NCBI RefSeq assembly: GCF_004793635.1
Contig: NZ_SRXV01000002.1
Coordinates: 718,410-782,409, forward strand
DNA from: Marinicauda pacifica
Lineage (GTDB): Bacteria > Pseudomonadota > Alphaproteobacteria > Caulobacterales > Maricaulaceae
Direction: 5' to 3'
DNA length: 64,000 nucleotides
Positions within the stretch are counted from its first letter, which is position 1. Each line of letters starts with the position of its first letter. Both the position numbers and the translations under genes were made by a program. Under the pieces are notes generated by a model. That model was not told the DNA's origin, did not search any database, and saw nothing but the letters and a program-made list of their open reading frames with translations. This document shows positions 46,285-55,212 of the stretch, piece after piece.

Positions 46285-46324
46285 GGCGAAGCCTCCTCGA
46301 TGCGTCGGAAGAAGGAAGGCGTGT

Positions 46325-46921
46325 GTGAGCTATATCGACTCCTACCCTCACGAGCTTGTCGGCTATTTCGGGCCTGTCCCGGTGTATCGTCCGCTCGAGG
46401 ACATTCCCGGCTTCGTGACCGAGACCGGATGGGATGGAGATTTTGCCTGCCGCACCGATCAGATCGTGATCGGGGGCGGGTCCGGCGAGCGCCCCGGCAC
46501 GGTGCTCGAACGCCCCGCGGCCGCCATGGCGTGCTTCGCGCTCGAACATGACGGCTTCGATCTGCCCGACAGCCTGCGCGCAGCCTACCAGGCAGAAGCG
46601 GGCAAAGCGCCGATCGCGCGCCACTATGGCTTTGACGCCGAGGAGCATGCCGCCTTCGCCGCGCTGATCCGCTCGGATGGCTTGCTCAACCCATTTTATG
46701 ACGGCCCCGACCTTACCCCCGAGACCTGGCTTGCCTGCTCGCTGGGTGAATTTGTCTATGCCGCCATGCCCGATCTCGCACCGGACCGGGCCGCCGAGCT
46801 GGCCCGGTTCGAGCGCGGCCGGGTTCATACGCGCTACAACAATATTCTGCTGCCCCCGCCCGGCCTGCCGGTCTACGCCAATGGCGGAACGGCGTTCGAG
46901 GCAGTGCGCCGCCGGCGCTGA
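46325..46921 (+). CDS. Hypothetical protein downstream of polA
   Basis: I do not recognise this 198-residue soluble protein. It is acidic, without signal or membrane segment. Visible features are an aromatic-rich start SYIDSYPHELVGYFGPVPVY, a stretch IGGGSGERPG, and a C-terminal RYNNILLPPPGLPVYANGG. The GTG start follows an AAGGAAGG tract, 40 bases after polA, suggesting co-transcription. Codon use matches its neighbours, so it is likely real. Confidence 0.75.
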   Translation: MSYIDSYPHELVGYFGPVPVYRPLEDIPGFVTETGWDGDFACRTDQIVIGGGSGERPGTVLERPAAAMACFALEHDGFDLPDSLRAAYQAEAGKAPIARHYGFDAEEHAAFAALIRSDGLLNPFYDGPDLTPETWLACSLGEFVYAAMPDLAPDRAAELARFERGRVHTRYNNILLPPPGLPVYANGGTAFEAVRRRR

Positions 46922-46954
46922 CCGGGGCGTGCCTGCTCGGCCTGGCCGTGGCGC

Positions 46955-47341
46955 CTAGCCGTCGGCAGCGTCGGAGCGGGTCTGTTCAAGCCAGTGCCTG
47001 GCGTCGGCTTCCTCGAAGAAAAAGCGTGCATGGTTCCAGGTTGCATCGCCGATTGCCGGACCGGCGGCGATGAAGGACACATGTTCGGGCCGGCACATGA
47101 TCGCGACCAGTTTTCCCTGGACGGTCTTGACCGTGCCGGCGAAGAGGGTGAAGGCCTCCTGGGCATCGAACGGGTAGGATTGCTCTCTCACATCCAGCAG
47201 GATGCACGAGACACCGCGCTCTGCGCAGGCCTGCATCGTCTCGCGCCACTGCTGCTCGGCCGCGTCGGCCCGCCATAGCCCGGACACCCGGACGACGACG
47301 ATGCGGGCTGCGTCATCGTATGAGATTTCATGGGTTCGCAT
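46955..47341 (-). CDS. SpoIIAA/STAS-like protein 1
   Basis: The 128-residue protein alternates strands and helices (ARIVVVRVSGLW, then a helix with RETMQACAERGVSCILLDVREQ) as in STAS/SpoIIAA-like domains. It ends with a helix bearing AIGDATWNHARFFFEEADARHWL. The phosphorylatable D-S/T-S-G motif of anti-sigma antagonists is absent. AGGAGG lies six bases before the ATG. It is a paralogue of the gene 155 bases upstream. Function is unknown; the family assignment rests on pattern only. Confidence 0.7.
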   Translation of the reverse strand: MRTHEISYDDAARIVVVRVSGLWRADAAEQQWRETMQACAERGVSCILLDVREQSYPFDAQEAFTLFAGTVKTVQGKLVAIMCRPEHVSFIAAGPAIGDATWNHARFFFEEADARHWLEQTRSDAADG

Positions 47342-47496
47342 GCCGTCCTCCTGCGCCGCCCTCGCTGTGACCCTCCGGCAAGAACAAGGTGCACTTCGCA
47401 TTGTGCTGACTGTCAAGAAAATACCATATGGCCGGCGCGGAAATTCCCTGCGTTTTAATACGTTGCCGGAGCCGGCCTGGTTCAGTTGCCGTCTTC

Positions 47497-47910
47497 TCAG
47501 GCGTAGGCAGCCGCGGCCGGCGGTTCAGAGTTGCCGGCGCGCGCCTCACGGCAAAGCCAGGTCCGCGCCGCTTCCTCATCGAGAAAAAACCGTACCTCGT
47601 TCCAGACCGATTCCCCGGCCAGCATCCCGGCCATACCGATATCGCGGTGCGTGTCGCGGTGCACGGTCGCGATCGTCTTTCCGACGGCCCGCTCGGCCAG
47701 CCGTACGAAGCCGGCAAAGGCCAGAGACGGGTCGACATCGTAGTCGCGTTCGCGCGCATCAAAGAGGATGAACCGGGTATGGTTCGCCTTGCAGACCAGA
47801 TCGATCTGCGACCATTGGCGTTCCGCCTCGGACTGCTCGTAGCGGCCAGCGACCTTTGCCACGACAAGGCCCGTCGCTCTTTCATACATGATCTTGATAT
47901 CGCCAGACAC
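47497..47910 (-). CDS. SpoIIAA/STAS-like protein 2
   Basis: The 137-residue protein aligns with its neighbour over its length: GLVVAKVAGRYEQSEAERQW, CKANHTRFILFDARERDY, and the end GESVWNEVRFFLDEEAARTWL. The GTG at 47910 is chosen because it aligns with the paralogue's start; GTG at 47925 and ATG at 47889 are alternatives. It has no phosphorylation motif. The two genes probably arose by tandem duplication and have diverged considerably. Confidence 0.7.
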   Translation of the reverse strand: MSGDIKIMYERATGLVVAKVAGRYEQSEAERQWSQIDLVCKANHTRFILFDARERDYDVDPSLAFAGFVRLAERAVGKTIATVHRDTHRDIGMAGMLAGESVWNEVRFFLDEEAARTWLCREARAGNSEPPAAAAYA

Positions 47911-48194
47911 GCAGTCCCCGCTCACTGTTCAAGTCAGCAACGTGTTAACCCTACAACTCCTTGGTGAGTACCGCTATTAATGCATAGCTGACATTCCTAT
48001 TGTTTTCCCCGCTGGACCGCGCCGGCCGATATGAATATTTAATGCCACTTCGTGCCAGCCGAATACAACGCTGCGACACGGGTGAAGGCCTTGACTATTC
48101 TGTTGGCCGGCGAGCCTCTCGACAGACCGGCGCTTCCCGGCATAGGCTCTCTGTGAACGTGGTTCATGAAATCACGACGGGACAGGGAGGACGT

Positions 48195-49418
48195 ATGATG
48201 CGTAGCGCTTGGATCAGCATGGCCGGGGCCGCCCTATGGCTGGCCGCCTGCGGTGGCGAGACCGAAACCCGCGATGTCAGCGAGGCTGATCGCGAGTACC
48301 AGGAGACGCTGATGACGGCGCTGCTGGACGCCCGGCCCGGCGACGTGATCGAAATCCCGGCCGGTGTCTTCGTCATCGAGCGCGGCCTGTCGCTCACCGT
48401 CGACGATGTGACCATTCGCGGCCAGGGCATGGACGAGACCATTCTCTCCTTTGCCGAGCAGCGCCAGGGCGCCGAGGGCCTGCTGGTATCCGGTGCGGAC
48501 AATTTCACACTGGAAAACCTCGCCATAGAAGACACGATCGGCGACGCGGTGAAGATCACCGACGGCGACAATATCGTGATCCGCGGCGTGCGCGTCGAAT
48601 GGACGAACGGCCCCGCGACCGAGAACGGCGCGTACGGGCTCTACCCGGTCCAGACCACCGATGTTCTGATCGAGGACTCGGTGGCCATCGGGGCGTCCGA
48701 TGCCGGCATCTATGTGGGTCAGTCCGACCGGATCGTCGTGCGCAACAACCGGGCCGAGTACAATGTCGCCGGCATAGAGATCGAGAACTCCAACCACGCC
48801 GACGTCTACGCCAATGTCGCCACGAACAATACCGGCGGCATCCTGGTCTTCAACATGCCCAACCTGCCGCGTCCCGGCGCCGGCACACGCGTCTACGACA
48901 ATGAAGTCTACGAGAACAACACCGCCAATTTCGGCCATGAGGGCACGCCGGTTGCCAGCGTGCCGGCCGGGACGGGCATCATCGTGAACTCCAATGACGA
49001 TGTGGAAATCTTCAACAACACGCTGCGCAATAACCGCACGGCGAACGTCATCATTTCCTCGCTGTTCAGCGCCGGCTTCTCCGAACTCGGCGTCAGTGAC
49101 GATTTCGACCCTTATCCCGAAGGCATCTACATCCACTCCAACAGCTATGAAGGCGGCGGTGGCAATCCGGACGGGCTGGAGCTGCAGGCTCTCAAGCTGG
49201 CCGTCGCCGGGCCGACAGGCCGCCTGCCGAACGTGCTCTGGGACGGCTATGTCGACGCGGACAAGATGGTCGACGGGCAGATGCCCGCCGCGTTGCGTAT
49301 CTGCGCACCGGGCACCGAGACGCTGAACATTGACGGGCCGAACGACAATGCAGACATCCAGCGCCTGACGCTCGACTGCACGCTTGAGCCGCTCGATCCG
49401 GTGGAGCTCGAGCTTTGA
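48195..49418 (+). CDS. Parallel beta-helix lipoprotein (SO2929/TIGR03805 type)
   Basis: The 407-residue lipoprotein (lipobox WLAAC) begins with a right-handed beta-helix cap (DARPGDVIEIPAGVFVIERG). Repeated turns follow, such as VTIRGQGMDETIL, NFTLENLAIEDTIGDAV, IVVRNNRAEYNVAGIEI and VEIFNNTLRNN. It resembles TIGR03805 proteins, which I recall as always encoded beside a TIGR03806 cytochrome, as here. GGGAGG precedes two adjacent ATGs (48195, 48198). A polysaccharide-binding or surface role is inference; no lyase residues are evident. Confidence 0.88.
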   Translation: MMRSAWISMAGAALWLAACGGETETRDVSEADREYQETLMTALLDARPGDVIEIPAGVFVIERGLSLTVDDVTIRGQGMDETILSFAEQRQGAEGLLVSGADNFTLENLAIEDTIGDAVKITDGDNIVIRGVRVEWTNGPATENGAYGLYPVQTTDVLIEDSVAIGASDAGIYVGQSDRIVVRNNRAEYNVAGIEIENSNHADVYANVATNNTGGILVFNMPNLPRPGAGTRVYDNEVYENNTANFGHEGTPVASVPAGTGIIVNSNDDVEIFNNTLRNNRTANVIISSLFSAGFSELGVSDDFDPYPEGIYIHSNSYEGGGGNPDGLELQALKLAVAGPTGRLPNVLWDGYVDADKMVDGQMPAALRICAPGTETLNIDGPNDNADIQRLTLDCTLEPLDPVELEL

Positions 49419-50590
49419 GGTCAGCGCGCCATGCCGCGGGGCTGGTCTGCGCCCTCGGGGCCGCGCTGCTTGTGCTGGCGGCCTGCCGGGGCGAGGCAGC
49501 CGCGCCGCGATATCACGAAAGCGCCAACCCGGAGGCCCTCTCGCAATGGGGCCAGCTCTCCATCATGGACGGTCGGCTCGTACCCGGTCCCGGCGTCCTG
49601 CCCTACGATCTGAACACCGCGCTGTTTTCAGACTACGCGGTCAAGCTGCGCACGGTCTGGCTTCCCGACGGCGCGCAGCCGGCTGCCTATGACCCGCAGG
49701 ACAGCTTCGACTTTCCCGTCGGCACGGTCATCACGAAGACCTTCTACTATCCCCGCGCCGGGGCGGGAGACGGGGAGAGCTTCGACGCCGTGGCGCGCAC
49801 GCGCGAGTCCCTGATCCATTTCGAGCAGGGCGGGCTGGACCTCTCCCGGGTACGCCTGATCGAGACGCGTATCCTGGTGCGCCGGGAGGCGGGATGGGAC
49901 GCGCTGCCCTATGTCTGGGACGAGGATCAGCGCGAGGCGCATCTGTCCCGCTCGGGCGCCTTCGTGGACCTGACGCTGGTCGATGCCGGCGGCATGCGCG
50001 AGCCGCTCTCCTACATGGTGCCGAATGTGAACCAGTGCGCCAATTGCCACGAGACCGACACCGGTGACGGCGGCATCCGGCCGATCGGACCGGCCGCCCG
50101 CCATCTCAACCGCGAGTTCGACTATGCGCAGGGGCCGGCCAACCAGCTCGCCGAGTGGCGCGCCCGCGGCCTGCTGGCAGGCGGGCCGGAGGCTGGCGAG
50201 GCTCCGGCCAACACGGCCTGGTCGGGCGCGATGCCGCTCCAGGCCATGCTTGAGCCGGCGGCGCGCAGCTATCTCGATATCAATTGCGCGCATTGCCATT
50301 CACGTACCGGCCCGGCCGACACGTCCGGGCTCTATCTCAACCGGGCCGAGCCATCCGGGCCGAATCTGGGCTTTTGCAAGCCGCCGATCGCCGCCGGCCG
50401 GGGAACGGGCGGGCGCCGCTATTCGATCATCCCCGGCGATGCGCACGCCTCCATCCTGGTCCACCGCATGGAAAGCGACCGGGCCGACATCATGATGCCG
50501 GAACTCGGCCGGTCGATTGCCGACCGCGAAGGCGTGGCGCTCGTAGCCGCCTGGATCGACTCACTCGCCGGATCCTGCGAGGACGCCTGA
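49415..50590 (+). CDS. Diheme cytochrome c lipoprotein (HNE_0200/TIGR03806 type)
   Basis: The 391-residue lipoprotein (lipobox VLAAC) has two c-heme sites, CANCH and CAHCH, in its C-terminal half, plus methionine-containing segments such as MMPELG that could be distal ligands. The N-terminal half begins with PYDLNTALFSDYAVKLRTVW, typical of the HNE_0200 family. The start is TTG at 49415, seven bases after GGAG, overlapping the beta-helix stop (TTGA). It needs the Ccm system, part of which is encoded at 37.5-40.4 kb. Its electron partner is unknown. Confidence 0.88.
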   Translation: MRSARHAAGLVCALGAALLVLAACRGEAAAPRYHESANPEALSQWGQLSIMDGRLVPGPGVLPYDLNTALFSDYAVKLRTVWLPDGAQPAAYDPQDSFDFPVGTVITKTFYYPRAGAGDGESFDAVARTRESLIHFEQGGLDLSRVRLIETRILVRREAGWDALPYVWDEDQREAHLSRSGAFVDLTLVDAGGMREPLSYMVPNVNQCANCHETDTGDGGIRPIGPAARHLNREFDYAQGPANQLAEWRARGLLAGGPEAGEAPANTAWSGAMPLQAMLEPAARSYLDINCAHCHSRTGPADTSGLYLNRAEPSGPNLGFCKPPIAAGRGTGGRRYSIIPGDAHASILVHRMESDRADIMMPELGRSIADREGVALVAAWIDSLAGSCEDA

Positions 50591-50698
50591 GCTTTCGCCG
50601 GATCGAAGCGCGAAGGCGCGCACACGCCCCTTGGCGTGCGCATCGATCCGGGGCAGTTTGATGCGCGTCCCGCTTCTTCTGCTGAACAGGTCATTGCC

Positions 50699-51190
50699 AT
50701 GCTTCGCCGCTTCATCTTCCCCGCGATGGCCGCGGGCCTTCTGGCCAGCGCCTGCGCCACCACGCCGCAATGCCGCCCTCCGACCGATGCCGAGCGCCAG
50801 CTTTTCGGGGCGATCGTGGCCCACGACGAGGCAACGGTCGCCAGCGCGATGGCGCCCTCGGCCAGCGCCACCGCCGCGCGCCTGCGCAACCTGGACCCGG
50901 CGCTCGAAGCCCAGGTCTTCGGCAGCCGCATGGGCGACCGCTCGGTGCGCACGGTGCTGATGCGCCCGCCGCTCTGCCTCTACGATGCGGCCGACGGGCG
51001 CAATGCGCGCACGACCTATGTCTTTGCAAACGGACGTTTCGACGCGCTGCAGGCGGCGAGCCCGTCTCAGCTGGCGCTTGGCACGCCGGGGGTCGATCAC
51101 GCCGCCTGCCGCTTCGTCGAGATCGACGGCGTGTGGCATTTGGAAGACGCTTGCCTGTCCACGTTCAGCGCTACGGCCTCATCCAGCTGA
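50699..51190 (+). CDS. Hypothetical lipoprotein
   Basis: The 163-residue product starts MLRRFIFPAMAAGLLASAC, a lipoprotein signal (lipobox LASAC). The mature part has three further cysteines and no motif I recognise. It ends in a beta-rich segment CRFVEIDGVWHLEDACLS. The ATG at 50699 is chosen to place the signal at the N-terminus. It lies 108 bases after the cytochrome gene and is followed by a terminator. Confidence 0.75.
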   Translation: MLRRFIFPAMAAGLLASACATTPQCRPPTDAERQLFGAIVAHDEATVASAMAPSASATAARLRNLDPALEAQVFGSRMGDRSVRTVLMRPPLCLYDAADGRNARTTYVFANGRFDALQAASPSQLALGTPGVDHAACRFVEIDGVWHLEDACLSTFSATASSS

Positions 51191-51271
51191 GAAGACGCTT
51201 GAATCCGGTCCCGAATAGGCCCTAGCCTTGTCCACGCGGGGCTCGCAAGAGCGCCGTACTCAGACGCGAGT

Positions 51272-51310
51272 GAAAAGCCCGGCACGCCTGATGGTGCGCC
51301 GGGCTTTTCG
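51272..51310 (+). terminator. Rho-independent terminator
   Basis: GAAAAGCCCGGC (51272-51283) pairs with GCCGGGCTTTTC (51298-51309) around a 14-base loop. The arms carry A4/T4 ends, so it can act on either strand. Confidence 0.75.
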
Positions 51311-51397
51311 TGAGTGGCCTGACTCCTTCGCGGAACCGCGCTCCTGACTGCGGGGTTTGTCAGTTATCTGACACCCCTGAACACAGGAGGATATCGC

Positions 51398-51943
51398 ATG
51401 CGACCGATGCCCGACCGCAAGCTCTGGGTGGTCGCCTTTGACGGCGGCAAGGCCCTGTTCCTTGAAAACCAGGGATTTTACGACGCGCCCGACCTGAAGG
51501 TCGTGTCCTCGTTCGACAACGATAATCCCCCCGACCGCGAACAGACCACCGATGCGCCCGGGCGCATGCAGGATGCCGGCAGCGGGTCGAAAGGCAAGGG
51601 CGTCGACGCGCAGGCGGCGCACGGACGTTCCTCGGTCGAGCAGACGGACCGCCACGAGCTGGAGAAGGAGCGCTTTGTCGGACGCATGATCGAGCGGCTC
51701 AATGAAGAGGCGCGCGTGGACACGTTCGACCAGCTCATTCTGCTCGCACCGAGTACGGCACTGGGCGAGGGCCGCGAGCATTACTCTCACAAGCTGAAGG
51801 ACAAGGTTCTGCTCGAAGAGGATGTCGATGTGGTCAACGAGCCGGTCGACAAGCTGGAAAAGCGGATCAAGGCCCTGCTCGCCGATGCGATTGACGAGCC
51901 GCGCCCCTCTCACAGCGAACTCTCCGGCCCGGGCCAGGGCTAG
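51398..51943 (+). CDS. Host-attachment (baeRF-type) family protein
   Basis: The 181-residue protein matches the family named after the Agrobacterium attachment protein: RKLWVVAFDGGKALFLEN, a disordered polar middle rich in Gly/Ser/Gln, RHELEKERFVGRMIERL, and FDQLILLAPSTALGEGREHY. The fold is related to bacterial eRF1-like domains. It is soluble, with no signal peptide, so direct attachment activity is doubtful. AGGAGG precedes the ATG. It stands alone between two terminators. Confidence 0.85.
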   Translation: MRPMPDRKLWVVAFDGGKALFLENQGFYDAPDLKVVSSFDNDNPPDREQTTDAPGRMQDAGSGSKGKGVDAQAAHGRSSVEQTDRHELEKERFVGRMIERLNEEARVDTFDQLILLAPSTALGEGREHYSHKLKDKVLLEEDVDVVNEPVDKLEKRIKALLADAIDEPRPSHSELSGPGQG

Positions 51944-51963
51944 GAGGCTTGCGAGCGACAGAA

Positions 51964-52000
51964 CAAGGCCCGCCCGGAGGCATCCGGGCGGGCCTTTTTA
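51964..52000 (+). terminator. Rho-independent terminator
   Basis: A perfect 13-bp stem (51965-51977 with 51984-51996, loop AGGCAT) is followed by TTTTTA, between the host-attachment gene and the convergent chemoreceptor gene. Confidence 0.9.
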
Positions 52001-52012
52001 CGGTGCCAGTCT

Positions 52013-53470
52013 TCAGGCGGCGTCGATCTGGCGCGTGAAGGTCTGCAGGGTCTCGTCCAGCCGGCCCGCCGCCTCGCGCAGATTGCCCGAGGCCGCCTCG
52101 AACCGGCGCGCCGCCGTTTCGGTGCGCTGGGCCACGGCCGTCACCGTATTGGCTTGCGCACCCACCTGGTCGGTCGATTGCGAGGCGCTCGACGCCAGCC
52201 GGGCAATCTCGCCCGTTGCGCCGGACTGTTCGGCGAAATTGTCGTGCGCGCTGCCCGAGGCCTGACGCACTTCCTCGATGGTCTTGCCGATCCGCTCGAG
52301 GGCTTCCCCGGCGCCGTCTGCCGCCTTGCACAGCGCCTCGATGCGCGAGGAAATATTGCCCGTGGCCTTTGCGGTCTGATCGGCCAGCGCCTTCACCTCG
52401 CTGGCCACCACCGCGAACCCCTTGCCTGCATCTCCGGCCCGGGCGGCCTCGATGGTGGCATTGAGGGCAAGCAGGTTGGTCTGCTCGGCGATGTCCCCGA
52501 CCAGGCGCGCGATATCCTCGATTTCACGCGCCGCGGTATTGAGTTCATGGATGCTGCTGCCCGCGCGGGTGGCTTCCTCGGCTGCCCGTTCGGAGATGGC
52601 ATCCGCCCCCTCCAGCACGCGAGCGACTTCGGAAATCGAAGCCGCCAACTCCTGCGCCGCGGACGCCACCGACTGGACATGGGCAGAGGTATCCTGGGCG
52701 AGCTTGGCCGAGCTGTCGGCGCCGGTGCGCGTCTCGCGCGCGTCATTGGTCAGTTTCCCGGCCAGCTCGGCCATCTCGGCCGACGCCGTCTCGATTTCGC
52801 CAAGGACGCTCTTCACGCCGTCCTGGAAGGTACGGGCGGCCGCGCTGGCAACCTGACGCGCCCGCTCGCGTTCGGAGTCGCGTTCGCGCTCGGTGGCCAT
52901 CAGGGCGCGCGCCTGCTCGTTGGCCGCTTCCGCCGTGACGATGGCCTGCTCGGCTTCCTCGAACGCCACGGTGATCCGGTGCGAGAGCCAGATCAGCGCA
53001 GCGGTCTGGCCCACCACGATGACGGCATGCAGCACGACACGGGCAAAATCGCCGCCTTCGGGGAAGACCGCCCAGGGCAGCAAGAAGTTCAGCGCCAGGT
53101 GGTGCAGGGCCGTGGCACCTGCGGCGGCGAGTAGCGCACGCCAGTCGCACAGCAGGGTCACGATCGCCAGACTGGCGAAGAAGGTCATGTGCATGTCGAG
53201 CTGCCAGGCGCGGCCGCTCATCATGAAGGTCAGCACGGCGGGCAGCCCCATCATCGCGATCGCGATGGTGGCACGCGACACGCTGCTGGCGGGCGCGTTG
53301 CGCCAGGACATGAAAGCCACACCCGACAGCGCCGCGAGCATGGCCGTGCCCGCGATTACCTTGTCGGGCGCTACAAACAGGCAAATACCGGCGAATATTC
53401 CTGTTCCGATGGCCAGGATCAGAAGAAGCAGGCCCGAAGCCTGGTTCTGGACGCGCGCAAGACGGGTCAT
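52013..53470 (-). CDS. Methyl-accepting chemotaxis protein with membrane sensor
   Basis: The 485-residue receptor has a compact membrane domain of about five to six helices (residues 10-175) with no periplasmic ligand domain and no clear HAMP. The cytoplasmic coiled coil has the signalling hairpin [20 protein letters not shown] then [20 protein letters not shown]. The membrane part holds histidines in QLDMHMTFF and ALHHLALNF, possible metal or heme contacts. It likely senses membrane-associated or internal signals. It overlaps the small gene upstream (ATGA). Confidence 0.95.
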   Translation of the reverse strand: MTRLARVQNQASGLLLLILAIGTGIFAGICLFVAPDKVIAGTAMLAALSGVAFMSWRNAPASSVSRATIAIAMMGLPAVLTFMMSGRAWQLDMHMTFFASLAIVTLLCDWRALLAAAGATALHHLALNFLLPWAVFPEGGDFARVVLHAVIVVGQTAALIWLSHRITVAFEEAEQAIVTAEAANEQARALMATERERDSERERARQVASAAARTFQDGVKSVLGEIETASAEMAELAGKLTNDARETRTGADSSAKLAQDTSAHVQSVASAAQELAASISEVARVLEGADAISERAAEEATRAGSSIHELNTAAREIEDIARLVGDIAEQTNLLALNATIEAARAGDAGKGFAVVASEVKALADQTAKATGNISSRIEALCKAADGAGEALERIGKTIEEVRQASGSAHDNFAEQSGATGEIARLASSASQSTDQVGAQANTVTAVAQRTETAARRFEAASGNLREAAGRLDETLQTFTRQIDAA

Positions 53471-53790
53471 GCCGTAGCTCCGATGGGGCGAGTGCCGGTC
53501 AGGCAGCCGCCAAGAATGAGGGGGTCAAACACAAACAGGGCGCCGCCGGCGCGCAGGGCTTTGGCGCCGCCCGGGCCGGGTGCGAGGATCGCGATATTGG
53601 AGATGCTTCCAAACCGGACGATCCGGGCTTCCCCGCGCGCCGTCTCGGTCAAAATGCGGGCCTGACTCCAGCCGGGCGGGTAGAGCGCGGCGACCTGTCC
53701 GTCCGGGACCGGGGTCAGCAGCGCGCCGGCCACGGGCACGCTGATGACCATGAGGCCGGCGAGCAGAGGCCAGAGAAGCGTCGATTTCAT
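53467..53790 (-). CDS. Small exported or membrane protein coupled to the chemoreceptor
   Basis: The 107-residue product has an N-terminal hydrophobic segment ([23 protein letters not shown]) that can be a signal peptide or anchor. A short Gly/Ala-rich domain with one cysteine follows (LGGCLTG). I recognise no family. Its stop overlaps the chemoreceptor start (ATGA), so the two are co-translated and may work together. Confidence 0.65.
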   Translation of the reverse strand: MKSTLLWPLLAGLMVISVPVAGALLTPVPDGQVAALYPPGWSQARILTETARGEARIVRFGSISNIAILAPGPGGAKALRAGGALFVFDPLILGGCLTGTRPIGATA

Positions 53791-53868
53791 GGAGCCCGTC
53801 CCGGTCTGTTATATCGTGAATGACCTGTTATGACGTCTTGAAGTAAACGCTTTGTTGTCGACCGGCTC

Positions 53869-54609
53869 CTAACGGCAGAAGTCCCAGGGGCCCATGTCGA
53901 AATGGAAGTGATCGAGATGCCGGCTGTCCCCGTCCGGTCCGATGACGCCGCGGAAGACGTCGCATCCGCCCTCGTGGAGTTCGCGCAGGAAAGCGCGCTC
54001 GTCGGCCTCGCCATTCCAGCCGCTTTGCACCCGCACGACACGTCCCCCATTGAGGCGGACCCCGGCGATATCGATGGCATTCGCATAGCTGTGCTCGCTC
54101 AGCCGCGCGCCTTCGCGTCCGTTCACCGGGCGGCAGCTATAGGTGCCGTAGTGCAGGATCTCGGTGACCGGCTCGCCGAAATGACGTTCGGCCGCGGGCA
54201 ATAGCGTTTCTCGCTCCCAGAGATTGAACGCGGCGGCCAGGGCACAGCGCGTCACCACGGGCTGCGGCCCGGAGAAGGGGGCCGAGGCTTCCTCGATCAC
54301 GATGGCCTCCTCCCACCCGCACGCGCCCGCGCCATCGCGCTCCTCTGCAATGGAGAAGCCTAGCGTTCCGCTTTCGAGCGTGGTCAAGCAGGCGTCGAAA
54401 TCGCCGCGCAGCTGAGCCAGCTTGGTTTCCACCAGCGGGCCGGACGGCACGTCCAGGGTAAGCGGTGTCCACGGCTTGTACCGGTCCGGGGTCAGCATGA
54501 TCGACAGCCCGACGAGCGCGCCGAGGCACGCCGCAGCCATGATCCAGGCCAGTATGGTCAGCCGGTGAAGCCAGCGCGAATGCGCTGTATCGGGGTCGGG
54601 TTGATCCAT
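53869..54609 (-). CDS. Extensin-like C-terminal domain protein
   Basis: The 246-residue protein has one N-terminal membrane helix (about residues 18-42) and a periplasmic extensin-like domain: CGWEEAIVIEE, RCALAAAFNLWERETLLPAA, YSCRPVNG, SEHSYANAIDIAGV and RHLDHFHFDMGPWDFC. The His/Asp pattern resembles D-Ala-D-Ala peptidases of the M15 type, so a cell-wall role is plausible. The ATG at 54609 is chosen over the adjacent upstream GTG. Confidence 0.88.
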   Translation of the reverse strand: MDQPDPDTAHSRWLHRLTILAWIMAAACLGALVGLSIMLTPDRYKPWTPLTLDVPSGPLVETKLAQLRGDFDACLTTLESGTLGFSIAEERDGAGACGWEEAIVIEEASAPFSGPQPVVTRCALAAAFNLWERETLLPAAERHFGEPVTEILHYGTYSCRPVNGREGARLSEHSYANAIDIAGVRLNGGRVVRVQSGWNGEADERAFLRELHEGGCDVFRGVIGPDGDSRHLDHFHFDMGPWDFCR

Positions 54610-54714
54610 CACCGGTATATGGGCCCGTCATGTGCCGTGCGCGTGTCGGTAATGCGGCGAGGCAGAGGCGCCGCCCCCGGTAGACCGCGCTCGTGAGCGG
54701 TGGCGGACCCGTTT

Positions 54715-55143
54715 CTAGAACTGGCCCGCGATCAGAAGGATTGCGAGGACGAAGCCTGCGATCTGGACGATGTTGACGATGACCGCGCGCCGGTGAAGCT
54801 TCTTGTACACGCTGCGGTCCTCGCTTTCGCGTGCCGTGTTGATCGCCGGCGTCAGCAGGAAGCGTCCATAGGCGAAACCGCCAGTGACCAGCGCCAGAAG
54901 CAGGGCGGCAAACTCGGCCTGGGCGAGCAGGGCGAACAGCGTGGCCAGGCCCGCCAGGATCAGAAAGAACAGGTAGTAGACCGGGAACAGGGCCCGGACG
55001 AACGGGCCGGCTGCTTCCTCGCCCAGACTCTGGAAGGCGGTCGGCGTCACGATGGCGGCGAAGAAGACCATGGTGGCGATTCCCCCGCCGATCGACAGGA
55101 AGGCCAGGATGGGCCAGAGGGCAAAGACGCTCTGTTCGTTCAT
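54715..55143 (-). CDS. DUF4149-like four-helix membrane protein
   Basis: The 142-residue protein has four hydrophobic segments and, after the first, MVFFAAIVTPTAFQSLGEEAAGPF followed by LFPVYYLFF. This resembles DUF4149/TMEM205-type proteins. The short loop between helices three and four is charged (TARESEDRSVYKKLHRR). Function is unknown. It is 69 bases downstream of... the htpX end on the opposite side (htpX is transcribed toward it on the same strand), so they may share a transcript. Confidence 0.65.
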   Translation of the reverse strand: MNEQSVFALWPILAFLSIGGGIATMVFFAAIVTPTAFQSLGEEAAGPFVRALFPVYYLFFLILAGLATLFALLAQAEFAALLLALVTGGFAYGRFLLTPAINTARESEDRSVYKKLHRRAVIVNIVQIAGFVLAILLIAGQF

Positions 55144-55212
55144 GGGGGGTACCTGTGAAATCAGCTTCGCTGACTCACTATAAGCCGATGACGGCGCATT
55201 TGTATCCCGCGC

